From NCBI GenBank assembly GCA_033002965.1, contig JAURVB010001901.1:1-64000 (forward strand): DNA of 64,000 nt, given 5' to 3'. The DNA comes from Piper betle (taxonomy: Eukaryota; Streptophyta; Magnoliopsida; Piperales; Piperaceae). The number at the start of each line of letters is the position of its first letter. The first letter of the stretch is position 1. Below are positions 54,058 through 64,000 of the stretch, in pieces. The translations under genes were made by a program, and so were the position numbers. A model generated the notes under the pieces. It ran no database searches. It was not told the origin of the DNA and saw only the letters and a program-made list of their open reading frames with translations.

Positions 54058-55433
54058 ATGTGACTTATGTATGTATATGTTGTACATATGAGATTGAAAA
54101 ACATTGTGCTTTGCCAGCGATTTGTCTATTTCTCCTCCGTTTTTTCTATGTTGGTTTGTGTGTGTGTGTGTGTGAATTGGAAAACTGTTTGTTTGTTGGG
54201 AGAAACGAAGCCATCTTCAAAACTGATTGGTTGCTGTGCCTTGCCTAGGGCTGGAAACGGTTTGGTTATCGTTCGGTCAATTCTATTAACTGTAATCATT
54301 AATTGTTTTTCACACCATTAACTATAACCTAACCGTTAAGTAAAATTATGAGGTTCTACTATAACAGATTTGTTATTGGTTAAATGGTTAAAAATTGACT
54401 ATTTTTTCCATTTTATAATATTTATAAATAAAAAATATATTTAATATTTTTAATATTTAAAATAAAGTAAATTGATATTTTAATTATAATAAAAAGAGAC
54501 TTGATCATCTTAAGTTAAAATTATTACAATAATTTTAAGCAAAACATGTTTCAAACGAAAAAAAATGTCCACATTTATAGGTTTTAACGAAATAAAATTA
54601 AAATTTATTCATATAATATATAAAATGACGTAATTATATTCAATAAAATCGGTTAAACAGTTAAATTTTGTGTTATAACTATTTATATTTCGAATTGGCT
54701 AAGTTAAATTAATTAATTTTTTACCGTTTTTCTAAGACGTTGAATAATTCTTTCACCGTATTTGTACAATTTAAATTTGTACACTCAAGTAAATAAATTG
54801 GTGACTCGGCTAGCCATTTACTACCCTGACCCGAGCCATGGCCCGAGCAGAAACAACATTGGCTAGTTGAATTGATTTCATTTACGGTTGTTATCATATG
54901 ATCTTAGAAATTGCTAACTCCCCGAGAGAACTTGTCAAATGTTATCCTTAGTCTGCGATCTGGTACCGCAGGTAAGACATTTGATAACCCGTCCACTATA
55001 GAGATTAGAGAAGAACATTTCTCATTTTACATGTAGCATCCAGAAGATATACGATAACTTTAACGACTGTATGCCTGTTTTACTTCTGTTCGATCATGAC
55101 AATGTGGTCTAGACTCCTGCGAAACTTAGTCAAGTTTAGGAAGCTCATGTTTGAGATACAAAGTGAATAATTTATGCATCCTCTCTTTGTTCTAAATGCC
55201 AATGATTCTTTAATACAGATCCTTTTGTTAAAATTGATGGAACTGTTTAAAATTGATTTTGCCCCGGGTAAAAAATAATAATTAAATAATCACTCAAATC
55301 GAATTTGATTTGGTTTAAACTCTACAACTAAAGTGAACTTGTCTTTTTTTTCATAATATTTATAAAAATTTCAATGAAAATTATACTTTTTTGCCGTGTT
55401 TTTTTATGAAAAATAAAAAGTGGATTGAAGTCT
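54058..55433. other. ARMC7 3' flank with an AT-rich dispersed repeat
   Basis: 3' UTR and flank, including a TG tract at about 54158-54172. From about 54246, TAGGGCTGGAAACGGTTTGG followed by many TTAAC/GTTAA words to about 54760 looks like an AT-rich hAT-type non-autonomous repeat absent from duplicate 1. Its right end is not clear. Similarity to the upstream duplicate resumes near 55085 and ends near 55433. Confidence 0.4.
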
Positions 55434-57405
55434 CGTAAAACACAGCTAACATTGTGTCACAGACCTGATTCAAGGACCCAAAAATTTTCGATCCTAACCA
55501 GTCCGTGCGGCGTATTCTCACCACGAGAACACCAGCCTAACACCAAGAATGCAACTTTGAAGAAACTACGGAAGCCTGCACGCCAACACCAACCTGTGTT
55601 CGGCCAACCTCAACACCCCGAGGTTGCTGCCTTCAACCCTTCGCTCGATCACAGCGTGTTTGCACCGCACCAAACACCGACACAACACTTCTGGCTACCG
55701 ACACGCCTTGCCGATAGGCTGTTCCAGAAGTCAAACAGCACCACACGCTGCACTGCCCGATCGCCCAACCAGCAACACGCGTATTGGGTTCGTGTCGTCT
55801 GCCCTTGCTCGTCTCAGCACCAGTTCCCACAACTGGCTGCCCTGTAAACTTCGACCATGACCTAGGATACAGAAGTTCCCTGTCTAAACGCCAACCAACA
55901 AGCAAAACACAGATTACGGGAAAACACTTCCCAACCTTATATCATTAACCCGATCATAAGGATTTTACAAGCACTCGAACTCTCCTCTCAAGCACTTGCT
56001 CGGCTTGTGGACAGCCCCCACAGCCTCGCCCCAATGTACCCAAATACAAAGGCGCACACAGGAATTACTCCCCGAGTAATCCTATCCCGATTGCCAACAC
56101 AAGCAACCTAACAACGTGTACCTGGTTTCCAGCAAGCCGATGGAGTTCCAGCGCTCACCACGAACACCGGCTGCAGCAACTCCACGCTTCTTTCTCACCA
56201 GCCGCACCCCGCTGCTTTCCTCACAAAGGAACACGCCTGGAATCTCAAGAACTCTCCTCCTCACCGGACTCGATTTCTCTCTTGATCCACTCCCACGTCT
56301 TTCCTTTCTGATCTGGTGATACTCCCTTGATCCATCACTGCCTGGTAATCATCCTCTGATCCACCGATCTCTTTCCCAGCATAACCCTCATGCATATAAG
56401 TACCACGCCCCTTCTGATTTCAGATAACATCTGGATCCTTGCATCCTCATCCACAAAGATCTGCAATATCCACCGTATCCAGCAACCTAGCAGCACACCA
56501 CGTCCAGGTTCACCCCAACGGCCTTGTGGTTATCTTCAGAAGTCTAGTTGCAGCCTTCACGTCCCTGGATATGCATATCAGATCTTCCACCAAGATACGC
56601 CCCCAGCATGAAGCTTCATCACAAACCCCTTGGCTGCACCGCTGGTCAGCCCGTCTCGCCCACCGGCTCGACCCCAGTAACGTCCAGACATGGTCCAACC
56701 TCCCTCAGCAATCCACCGAACATATGCTGGCAAAGGTCCACCACCATCGCCCTGCACCAGTCCTGCCGCTCGTGCATGCCCATGCACTGCCGCGTGCACC
56801 AGCACCCGCTCGCGCGTGCGCCCGCTGCGCGCGAACGTCCGCGCTGCCCATTGCGCTCCAGTGCGCCTGCGCAGCAGCGCGCTCACGCAGCCACGCGCTC
56901 GCGCAGCAGCGCGCCTGTCGCTCCTCGCGCGCACACCTGCGCGCACAACCGCGTGCTCGCCCGCTACAGTGCTCGGTACTGTTCTCCAACACAGTTCCGC
57001 TATTTTGCTCGGTACTAGCGGCTGCTCGGCATTCTGTGCTGCATACTCGGCTCGGTAGCCTGCTCGGTCCACGGTTGCACCACAACCTCGATCTGCCGAC
57101 CCAAACACCGATCAGCAGCAACTTGAGGTTTCTCGACCTGGACTCGGCCACATGCTCGATACACCAAATACCGACCCATGTGCCGACACAACTGCTGTAA
57201 CCCGACGCCATGCTCCATCGCCATGCTCGGTTACTCGGCAGCCTCGTGCACCTCGGTTTGTTACCTGCAACTCAACACGGGTTAGCCTCGGCATGTTGTT
57301 TCCACCACTCGGATAGCCACCGCTACCCCCTCATGGACGCTGGGAACCTAGGGACAACACCCAAACCCTAGTTCCCAGCGACGCCCATGAATCACGGCTG
57401 TAACA
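55434..57405 (-). mobile_element. Ty3-gypsy-type 3' LTR (about 1.97 kb)
   Basis: On the minus strand the LTR starts TGTTACAGCCGTGATTCATG (57405 downward), directly after a polypurine tract and the Gag/protease relic, as a 3' LTR should. The other end is approximate, where similarity to ARMC7 duplicate 1 stops near 55433. An unusual CpG-rich segment at about 56790-56980 is made of GCGCGCAGCAGCGCGC-like repeats. Long frames there appear on both strands and are not genes. Confidence 0.6.
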
Positions 57406-57417
57406 TCCTCCCCCACC
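57406..57417 (-). other. polypurine tract of the gypsy element
   Basis: GTGGGGGAGGA on the minus strand immediately precedes TGTTACAG, the LTR start. Position and composition fit the plus-strand priming site of an LTR retrotransposon. Confidence 0.65.
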
Positions 57418-59079
57418 AATGAGAGCCGATGTCCTCATCGGAAGTAAGGAATGCCCCCTTCAGTAACAAGTCCAATAACTTCTCCCACAGCACCGTCCTC
57501 ACTCTATGTACCAAAGACACGCCGCACCATGGTCCCAGCTCCGCCATTGCATCATCCCCGGTCCTGCTAGCCTCAGACCTCGCATGTACCCCCACACGCT
57601 TACATCGGCAATATGCTCCAGCCTCCAAATGACGAGTCCAACTCGCCCAAACAACTCCCCGTGGTCCTGAGAATTGCTGGCTCGAAGCATCTCTAAGACT
57701 TTGCAATGCAGCTAGTATTTCAACTCTGACTGTTTTCCTCTTCCTCCATGTAAAGCCCTGCTGGTAATCAGCCCAACACGAACTCACCTCATCTAGTGGC
57801 TGTCTCTCTAGACAAGTGGAGATAGAGACGTCTGATTCACCTCCCAGCAAACCAAACACCGTAAGTGTAACCCTACCCTCGGATTCAGCACTTACTCCAT
57901 CAGTCCGTCGTAGATCTGTAGCAGCCTTGGTCAGCCATGGTCGCGAATCCCCCATGAAGGCTCTAGACATACAGACCCTGTTCAGTAAGAACATTCCCTC
58001 GCACCCCGGGAAAGAACTGATCTTTTGTCGACACCTCACCGTCGTCAGATGGTACTCCTGACATGATGATCTCCTCGGCATCTCATCACCAGTTAGTAAC
58101 TTCAACTGATGGAAGTGAGCTCTCGATCGTTCCACTCCAATCCACATGGACGAACTCCCCGAACAAGAGTATAGAGCTTACTCCTGCTCATTTTTAGCTC
58201 ACTCTCGTAACCCCTGTAGCACTCCTTGAAGTCATTGGCTACCTTCAAGAAATCTGCCTCCCGGATTACGGCAACATTGTCCAACTCATTCACGCTCAGC
58301 TGGACCACACGCACCTTGCCAACTCGCCCAACGGACTCCTCAACACGTCCTCTAGGTACCTTCACCGATACCCGGGTTGGGGCCTTGGCCTTCACTACCA
58401 AGTCGTCGCAGCTCCCACCAAGCTGCTCAGAAGACAACACCCCCATTAGGGTTTCTGGCTCCATTGCGGTATCCACCACCTGCAATGAGGCAAGCAGCCC
58501 CACGCCAAACTCCGGATCTACTACCCCGGTAGGTTTGCTATGCCCCATCACGAAGCAACCACTGCCTCCGGACATCACCATCACTCCACCCAAGTGTGGT
58601 ACCACACCTACACGAGCTGACACGAAGAAATTGTTACCGAGTATTACCTCAAAGTCGTCAATTTCTGCAACCATGAAATCAGCTCGGCGGCTGAATTTCC
58701 CCAGGCGGATCTAAACTCCCCGAGCCACACCCTGAACCTGCTTCACCGGTGAATTCACAGCCTTCATCCCACTGGTAGTAACCCTCGGTTTCAGTCCCAA
58801 TTGACCCGACACCTTTGTTGAAACAAAGCTGTGCGTTGCCCCTGTGTCAACCAATGCTGAAACCCGTCTTCCATTCACAGTCACTGGAACATACATCAAC
58901 CCCAAACTCCCCCGTTTAGGTTGTTCAACCCTCAGAACTCCTATCATCTGTAACGTCGACATACGAGCTGGCTCATCGTGAATCAGAACTTTCCTCAGCC
59001 TACATCGCCACCATCTTCCCCTTCGGATTGTTCGGGCACTCCTTAGCCTTGTGAGGTCCGCCGCATGTGTAACACTGCA
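57418..59079 (-). pseudogene. Ty3-gypsy Gag-protease relic
   Basis: On the minus strand from 59079, a CCHC zinc knuckle (CYTCGGPHKAKEC, near 59079-59030) belongs to Gag. The aspartic protease with ALVDTGATHSFVS follows (about 58870-58825). After an in-frame TAG near 58712 comes the family-typical DDFEVILGNNFF and MPHLGG-like VPHLGG segment. The tail near 57480-57406 ends in TSDEDIGSHWWGRM before a stop at the polypurine tract. Reverse transcriptase, RNase H and integrase are not visible, so a large internal deletion is inferred. The Gag N-terminal part is cut off by the element inserted at 59080. Non-functional. Confidence 0.75.
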
Positions 59080-61549
59080 TGTAAAACCCACGATTCGAGT
59101 TAGGGTTTTATATTTAGAACCGGTCGGGTCGACCGTTATTTTTTTGAGTTGAGTCAGTTTCAGGACACGTGTACCGAGCCGATGCCAGTCGCGTGTATGA
59201 GCTATGAGGGTCATGCGTACCCAAGTATATGATGATAACGTCATGAACACAGCAGAACAGAATGAGTTATCAGATATATGAGAGTATGCCAGTCATTTTT
59301 ATTATTATTTTTATATATAGTGGATCGTAGAATTAGTATTAGGCCGTTTACCGCGTTAGGACGCGTTCGGGCAGTCTGGGTGGGTTGTTAGTCATAGAGC
59401 ATATCATTATAATATTGTGGTGTTGTTTGATTTTACGGGATTTTTCCCGATTTTTATGAATTTTTTTAGGATTTAATACGACTTAGTTATTATACTTGAC
59501 TCGAGCCGGAGACGAGTCAAGTAATATTTACGACCTTGCCACCACACAGCGCCTTCTTTTCTTCCCCAAACCAAACCCCGACGCCGCCACTGTGCAGCGT
59601 CGCCGCCGCCGCTGTCGGCGCCGCCCGGCCGCCGATCGTCGCCGCCCAGCTCCGCCACGGCGTCGCCGTGCCGCCCCGACCAGCCCCGGCCGCTGCCAGG
59701 CCGCCGCAACGTCGGAATCGGCTCGCCTAGCGCCGCGGCTACATTTCGGTCGCGTCGCCGATTCCGCCGCCGGCGAGCATCGCCACCACGATCAGGTGGT
59801 CGCCTCAGCACCCTCGACCACCTAGTGACGCTTCCTGACCGGAGCGGAGGCCGTCGCCGCCGTGGCCGGCCAGATCTAGCAACCACCACGGCCGGCCTCT
59901 GTTTTGCCGTTTTCCGGCGAGCCGCCGCCTCCATTGGCCACGCTGAGGTCATAGATGAGTCGGGGCCGCCGAGCCGGTTCCGAGGGTACCCAACACGACC
60001 CCTTTCCGACCAGTAGACGCTGCCGGCGATTGTCGCCGGAAAACCACCGGAAGTCGCCGGAAAACCGCCGGAAAAATCGGAATTTCTGGGATTCGCCGGA
60101 ATCCACCGGATCTTCCGCGGGGCTCACCCAGTGGAGCCCGATCGAACGTCGGACGCCGAGGAGCGCCGAATTCGAGCTCCGAGACGCGCGACGGAACCCT
60201 AGCCGTCGCCGATTGCCGACGACGTGAGGTATAATTACCTCCGATTGAGTTATTTAAAATTGAATATGATTGTTAGCATAGCATGCTAGAATTAACTAGT
60301 TGTCATGATGAATGTTAGCACAGTATGCTAGATTTGATTAACCGTCATGAGTAATGCCTAATTATGAGTAAAAGGATGATTGTATGATTTGGGTAATTGC
60401 GAATGAACAGTAAGTAGTCTAATGAAGTAGATCAGGTCAGAGCATGATAAGTGACCACGACATAAGTTACAGACATGTAATAAAATTAGTATAAATAGGA
60501 TGAGCTAGGATTAATTAATTTTTATGATTTTCTGATTGTTATGTTGATGAATGATTGCATTGCGATTGTGATGTTATTGAGTTTGATGCATCATTTAGTT
60601 AGCGGGCGTTAGTATTTAGTTTTGATGTGTAGGTACGGAGTAGGAGCTTGCCGCCTAGGCGCGATGACACGCTTGGAGCTTCTACCAGGTCCGTTTAGGA
60701 CTCGTCTCTGATTTACTCTTTCTATTGTATGTTTAATTTATTGCCTGCAGGACGGGTTAAGTGGCGTTTTATCGGATCCCACTTAACTCGGGCCATTTAA
60801 CCGAACATTTTCCGGATTAATAACCCCTCGAGGATGAGATCCCTCGAGGTTGATTTCGAAAACAAGATCCACCACAAGTTGCCTTCGGGCCTATTATATA
60901 AATCCCTACCCAAGCCCTATATATATATATAGTTTTCGCGTTTCTAGTGAGACGAGAGATGGAGAAATCGACTGCACGTACCATGCAGAGGATGCCGTGA
61001 CAGTCAAAGCGGGCTCTGGATTAGTGCCAGCGGACTGTTCCATTCCCGAGGGATCCTGACAACTCCGCGTTTGAGTTCCTCACACCCGGAGAACGTGGAG
61101 GTTTACGGGTACTGTTTAGTACAGCGCATGTCCGGACTTGTGGTTCAAAGGGTACTAAAGGCGACTGCCTGAGAGTACTCGGCCTTCGTGCTCAAGGCCA
61201 GGAGAAATATGGAGGTAAGGAGAGGGCTTAGGATAAAGTTTCACGAGAAGTACTGAAAAAGAAGTGCTGAGAGTAGCACAGTACCAGCAGCAGTAAGTTC
61301 GGGATGCTACCGGGTCTGCAGCCCAGTGGCTCCTCAGTAGTGCCCTTCAGAGTGTTCACGTGGAGTATATGATGATTTCGTTCATATGAGAGTTTGCTCT
61401 CATAGCCAGTTTGTTATAGTTATTTTCTTTTCCGGACCAGTAACGCTTGTTACTGACGTTTTTCCTATATATATGTAGGTGATAAGCACGAGATGGATGG
61501 AGCCAGCCAGGACGGAGGAGCAATAAGGTCTTCTGCACACACACATTGG
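59080..61549 (+). mobile_element. truncated copy of the 3-kb solo-LTR-like element
   Basis: Starts TGTAAAACCC at 59080 within the Gag zinc-knuckle region and follows the order of the 34485 copy with high similarity: GACTCGAGCC...CGAGTCAAG hairpin (59499-59521), GC-rich part (59560-60220), AT-rich part, CGCCTAGGCGCG near 60650, a TATATAAAT-type box near 60897 and the tail. It breaks off after CTGCACACACACATT at about 61549, missing roughly the last 550-600 bp including the GTTACA end. The cut abuts the ARMC7 exon-1 fragment. Confidence 0.65.
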
Positions 61550-62128
61550 AGTTTTTGAGAATTGGATGATGGTGTCCTGGTTTGAAGTTGTTAACCTTAC
61601 TTTATGTATTTCATATGAATTGGTTAAGTGTTTTTTATATCTTATTGTATTGGTATATCATAAATTTAAGGTCCTTATTTAAAAAAAATTATTGTATTGA
61701 TATGCGGTAAATTTAAGGGTCCTTGAATCTTTTTTTGCACAAATGTGAGTTTATCTTCTTTAGTAGTTTGTATTGATATGTGGTTAGTTGTAATAATATA
61801 TAGTGCAATCTTCTTCCATTGGAAAAAACTCTGGGTTTTAACGTGCCAGGTCTATATCTTGTTTGTAGTTCTGTTGTAAGACTTTGCAATGTTCACCAAT
61901 GACCGAAGGCAAGAGGAGCGCACGGGAAAATATGGGACTCCGAGGTTGCAGTATCTTCAGGTATATATGTAGATCTATTTGTAAAGTCCAATTTCTCTTC
62001 ATAGAGTTGGAGAGTTTAAGTCCACTGTAGTGGCACTCAAAATCTCTAACTCAGCCAAAAGAAATTAACTCTTTGCATCTTAGGCATATGACATATGAAA
62101 CGCTGACACACAAAACCAGACTGCCACC
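61550..62128 (+). pseudogene. ARMC7 exon-1 fragment (recent duplicate of about 51584-52170)
   Basis: About 580 bp almost identical to the intact gene's leader, exon 1 and start of intron 1, with only small indels. The exon-1 copy is 61889-61960 with ATG, 24 codons and a GT donor all preserved. On the right the duplicate is interrupted by a Ty1-copia LTR at 62129, after CTGCCACC. On the left it starts abruptly at a truncated element. No exon 2 is seen within the window. Confidence 0.8.
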
Positions 62129-62575
62129 TGATAGACTTTATTTAGAATTTAGATTTCATATCAAATTATCGAGAGAAATAAAATAAATAAATGAAATAGC
62201 GGAAGCGTACCTGAAGCCATAAAGAAATCAGAGTCTTGATCACTTAGGTTTTGGATCTTCCAAATTCAAGACTAGTTTTCTAAACCAAAGTTCTGGACAA
62301 TGGGATACCAGAACGAAAACCAGATATGAATTCAGGGACCATAACCTCCATATTTATAGCCTTAGTTCCATAAATTCAATTCCACCCATAACGAAAGAGA
62401 ATTTATGAAAAGGTATCTACACATTAAATTCCACACTTTTCTCATTAAATTCCACACCTTAATTTATGGCTCATAACCTTTAACTTTAGTAGATCAATTT
62501 AATTTAGCCAACCTTATATAATAACATATGATACAATTCCTGATTCATGTATATATTTATGTCCAATTTCCAACA
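62129..62575 (-). mobile_element. Ty1-copia 3' LTR (447 bp)
   Basis: On the minus strand it begins TGTTGGAAATTGGACATAAA after the polypurine tract and ends AAAGTCTATCA at 62129. TG...CA ends, short length and position next to the RNase H frame identify it as the 3' LTR of the element below. The five bases beyond it, CCACC (62124-62128), should be one half of its target duplication. Confidence 0.85.
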
Positions 62576-62588
62576 ATCTCCCACTTGG
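62576..62588 (-). other. polypurine tract of the copia element
   Basis: AAGTGGGAGAT on the minus strand directly precedes TGTTGGAA, the classic copia arrangement. Confidence 0.75.
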
Positions 62589-62912
62589 ACTTAATATATA
62601 CACAAAATAATTGTATAACTTTATGAGCTCCAAACATATGTCATTATACCAAAATAACAATCTCGTCCATTAATCAATGTCAATATAGGATCAAGGCGAT
62701 TTTCGTCACAATGAGCGTAACTAAACCTTCCATGGTCACATACACCAACATAATCAAATGACATAGATCAAGTATGGATGTGTAGCATGAAAATTACATG
62801 TAATTTGATCTGAACATGCCTATTTTCAACTGGTCCAACCTTATGAGATCACCAAAATACCAAAACAGAGTGAACCTTAAACCAAAATACTGCAGTTTAT
62901 TACAAACTCCCA
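62589..62912 (-). other. copia 3' untranslated region
   Basis: Non-coding part between the polyprotein stop at 62913 and the polypurine tract. No other feature was seen. Confidence 0.6.
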
Positions 62913-64000
62913 CTAAAGTAACATATCATCAAATGATACAATACCCATCTGAGCAACATGCTCATGAAAGACCTTGGGTAGTAATCCTTTAGTAAGCGGA
63001 TCCGCAACCATGGAGTTTGTTCCAATATGTTCTATTGATACTTTACCACTCTGAACTCTTTCTTTTACAACAAGAAACTTGATCTCTATATGTTTTGATT
63101 TAGATGAGCTCCTGTTGTTATTTGAATATGACACTGCAGACTGATTGTCACAGAATATCTTAAGTGGTCTTTCAATATTATCAACAATACGCAGCCCTGT
63201 GACAAAATTCCGCAACCATATTCCCTGATTGGATGCCTCATAACAAGCTATGAATTCGGCTGCCATAGTGGAAGAAGCTATGAGTGTCTGCTTAGCACTT
63301 TTCCAAGAAATAGCTCCGCCAGCTAGTAGATAGACATAGCCAGAAGTGGATCGACGACTATCTTGACATCCAGCAAAATCGGAATCAGAATATCCTGTGA
63401 TCTCAAGTTGATCTGATTTCCGATATGTGAGCATGTAATGTTTTGTTTTCTGAAGATACCTCATGACCCTTTTGGCTGCTATCCAGTGATCCAACCCTGG
63501 ATTACTTAGATATCTGCCCAACATTCCAACAATATACGCAATATCTGGACGCGTACATACTTGAGCATACATAAGACTTCCCACTACTGAAGCATAGGGA
63601 ATCTTTTGCATTTCCTTTTCTTCTATATCATTTTTGGGGCACTGATTGAGACTGAATTTGTCTCCCTTAGAAATAGGGGTATCTCCTGGTTTACAATTTT
63701 GCATGCCAAATCTTTTAAGCACTTTTTCTATATATGTCTTTTGTGATAATCCAAGTATACATCGATCGCGATTCCGATGTATTTGAATTCCTAATACAAA
63801 AGATGCATTACCAAGATCTTTCATTTCAAATTTCTTTGACAAAAGATTCTTGGTTTCGTGCAAAAAATCTATATTATTACTGGCAAGTAATATATCATCA
63901 ACATATAAAACCAGGAAAATATACTTACTCCCACTAAACTTATGGTATATGCAATCATCAATCACATTCAACTCAAAACCAAATGAAAGAATCACTTGAT
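62913..64000 (-). CDS. Ty1-copia polyprotein C-terminus: reverse transcriptase and RNase H (partial)
   Basis: An open frame of at least 360 residues on the minus strand enters from beyond the window's right edge. It shows the copia RT active-site block LVLYVDDILLASNN, KKFEMKDLGNASFVLGIQI, the TRPDIAY block, RNase H signature ITGYSDSDFAGCQDSRRSTS, SGYVYLLAGGAISWKSAKQ, the FCDNQSAV block and the end HIGTNSMVADPLTKGL. Frame, LTR and polypurine tract are all intact, so the insertion is probably young. Integrase, protease and Gag lie outside the window. It replicates through an RNA intermediate in cytoplasmic particles. Confidence 0.92.
   Translation of the reverse strand, partial: QVILSFGFELNVIDDCIYHKFSGSKYIFLVLYVDDILLASNNIDFLHETKNLLSKKFEMKDLGNASFVLGIQIHRNRDRCILGLSQKTYIEKVLKRFGMQNCKPGDTPISKGDKFSLNQCPKNDIEEKEMQKIPYASVVGSLMYAQVCTRPDIAYIVGMLGRYLSNPGLDHWIAAKRVMRYLQKTKHYMLTYRKSDQLEITGYSDSDFAGCQDSRRSTSGYVYLLAGGAISWKSAKQTLIASSTMAAEFIACYEASNQGIWLRNFVTGLRIVDNIERPLKIFCDNQSAVSYSNNNRSSSKSKHIEIKFLVVKERVQSGKVSIEHIGTNSMVADPLTKGLLPKVFHEHVAQMGIVSFDDMLL

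Noticed and set aside
55425..57220. Overlapping frames of up to 253 codons in the gypsy LTR
   Set aside because: They lie within the LTR, overlap on both strands and are Cys/Ala/Arg-rich low-complexity sequence.
57392..58147. A 251-codon minus-strand frame as an independent gene
   Set aside because: It lies between the gypsy protease relic and the polypurine tract and ends at that tract. Best treated as remaining retrotransposon sequence.

Overview
This is a plant nuclear window, most likely from a eudicot. It shows split genes with GT-AG introns, Ty1-copia and Ty3-gypsy retrotransposons, FAR1-type MULE transposase relics, hAT-like non-autonomous elements, an R2R3-MYB gene with the usual 133/130-nt first two exons, and plant-type RECQ4 and ARMC7 genes. 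No prokaryotic or organellar features were seen. The sequence alone does not fix the species.

Layout. 1-76: a possible 5' exon of a minus-strand gene leaving the window. 792-13882: a roughly 13.1-kb imperfect palindrome with arms of about 6.5 kb. It carries mirror-image FAR1/MULE transposase fragments, a TRIM-like direct repeat, a hairpin plus GC-rich unit, an AT-rich array, and at its centre two mirrored pieces of a 3-kb TG...CA element. 14140-22600: further copies of that element around a second, better preserved FAR1/MULE pseudogene. 24087-25708: a second palindrome built from hairpins and C-rich/G-rich blocks. 26489-27490: a hAT-like element.

Genic half. 29291-30464 (minus): a subgroup-4 R2R3-MYB repressor gene with a frameshift in exon 3. 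About 32.9-38.8 kb (minus): an unidentified multi-exon gene with a 3-kb solo-LTR-like element in an intron. 40332-47514 (plus): RECQ4A/BLM-type helicase in 25 exons, with two E2F-type sites in its presumed promoter and a 1-bp frameshift just before Walker A. 51927-54057 (plus): an intact six-exon ARMC7-like armadillo gene. It is flanked by a decayed exon 3-6 copy upstream, which holds a hAT-like insertion, and a recent exon-1 fragment downstream.

Right end. A Ty3-gypsy LTR and Gag/protease relic (about 55.4-59.08 kb), a truncated 3-kb element (59080-61549), and the 3' LTR plus RT-RNase H end of a Ty1-copia element (62129-64000) that inserted into the third ARMC7 copy.

The two host genes that can be read through fully (MYB and RECQ4A) each carry one single-base frame disruption, and the palindrome arms differ by many 1-nt indels. 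Residual sequencing error should therefore be excluded before calling anything a null allele. The most interesting structure is the large inverted repeat holding partial MULE transposase. Its geometry resembles the maize Mu killer locus, so it could make a hairpin RNA against MULEs.
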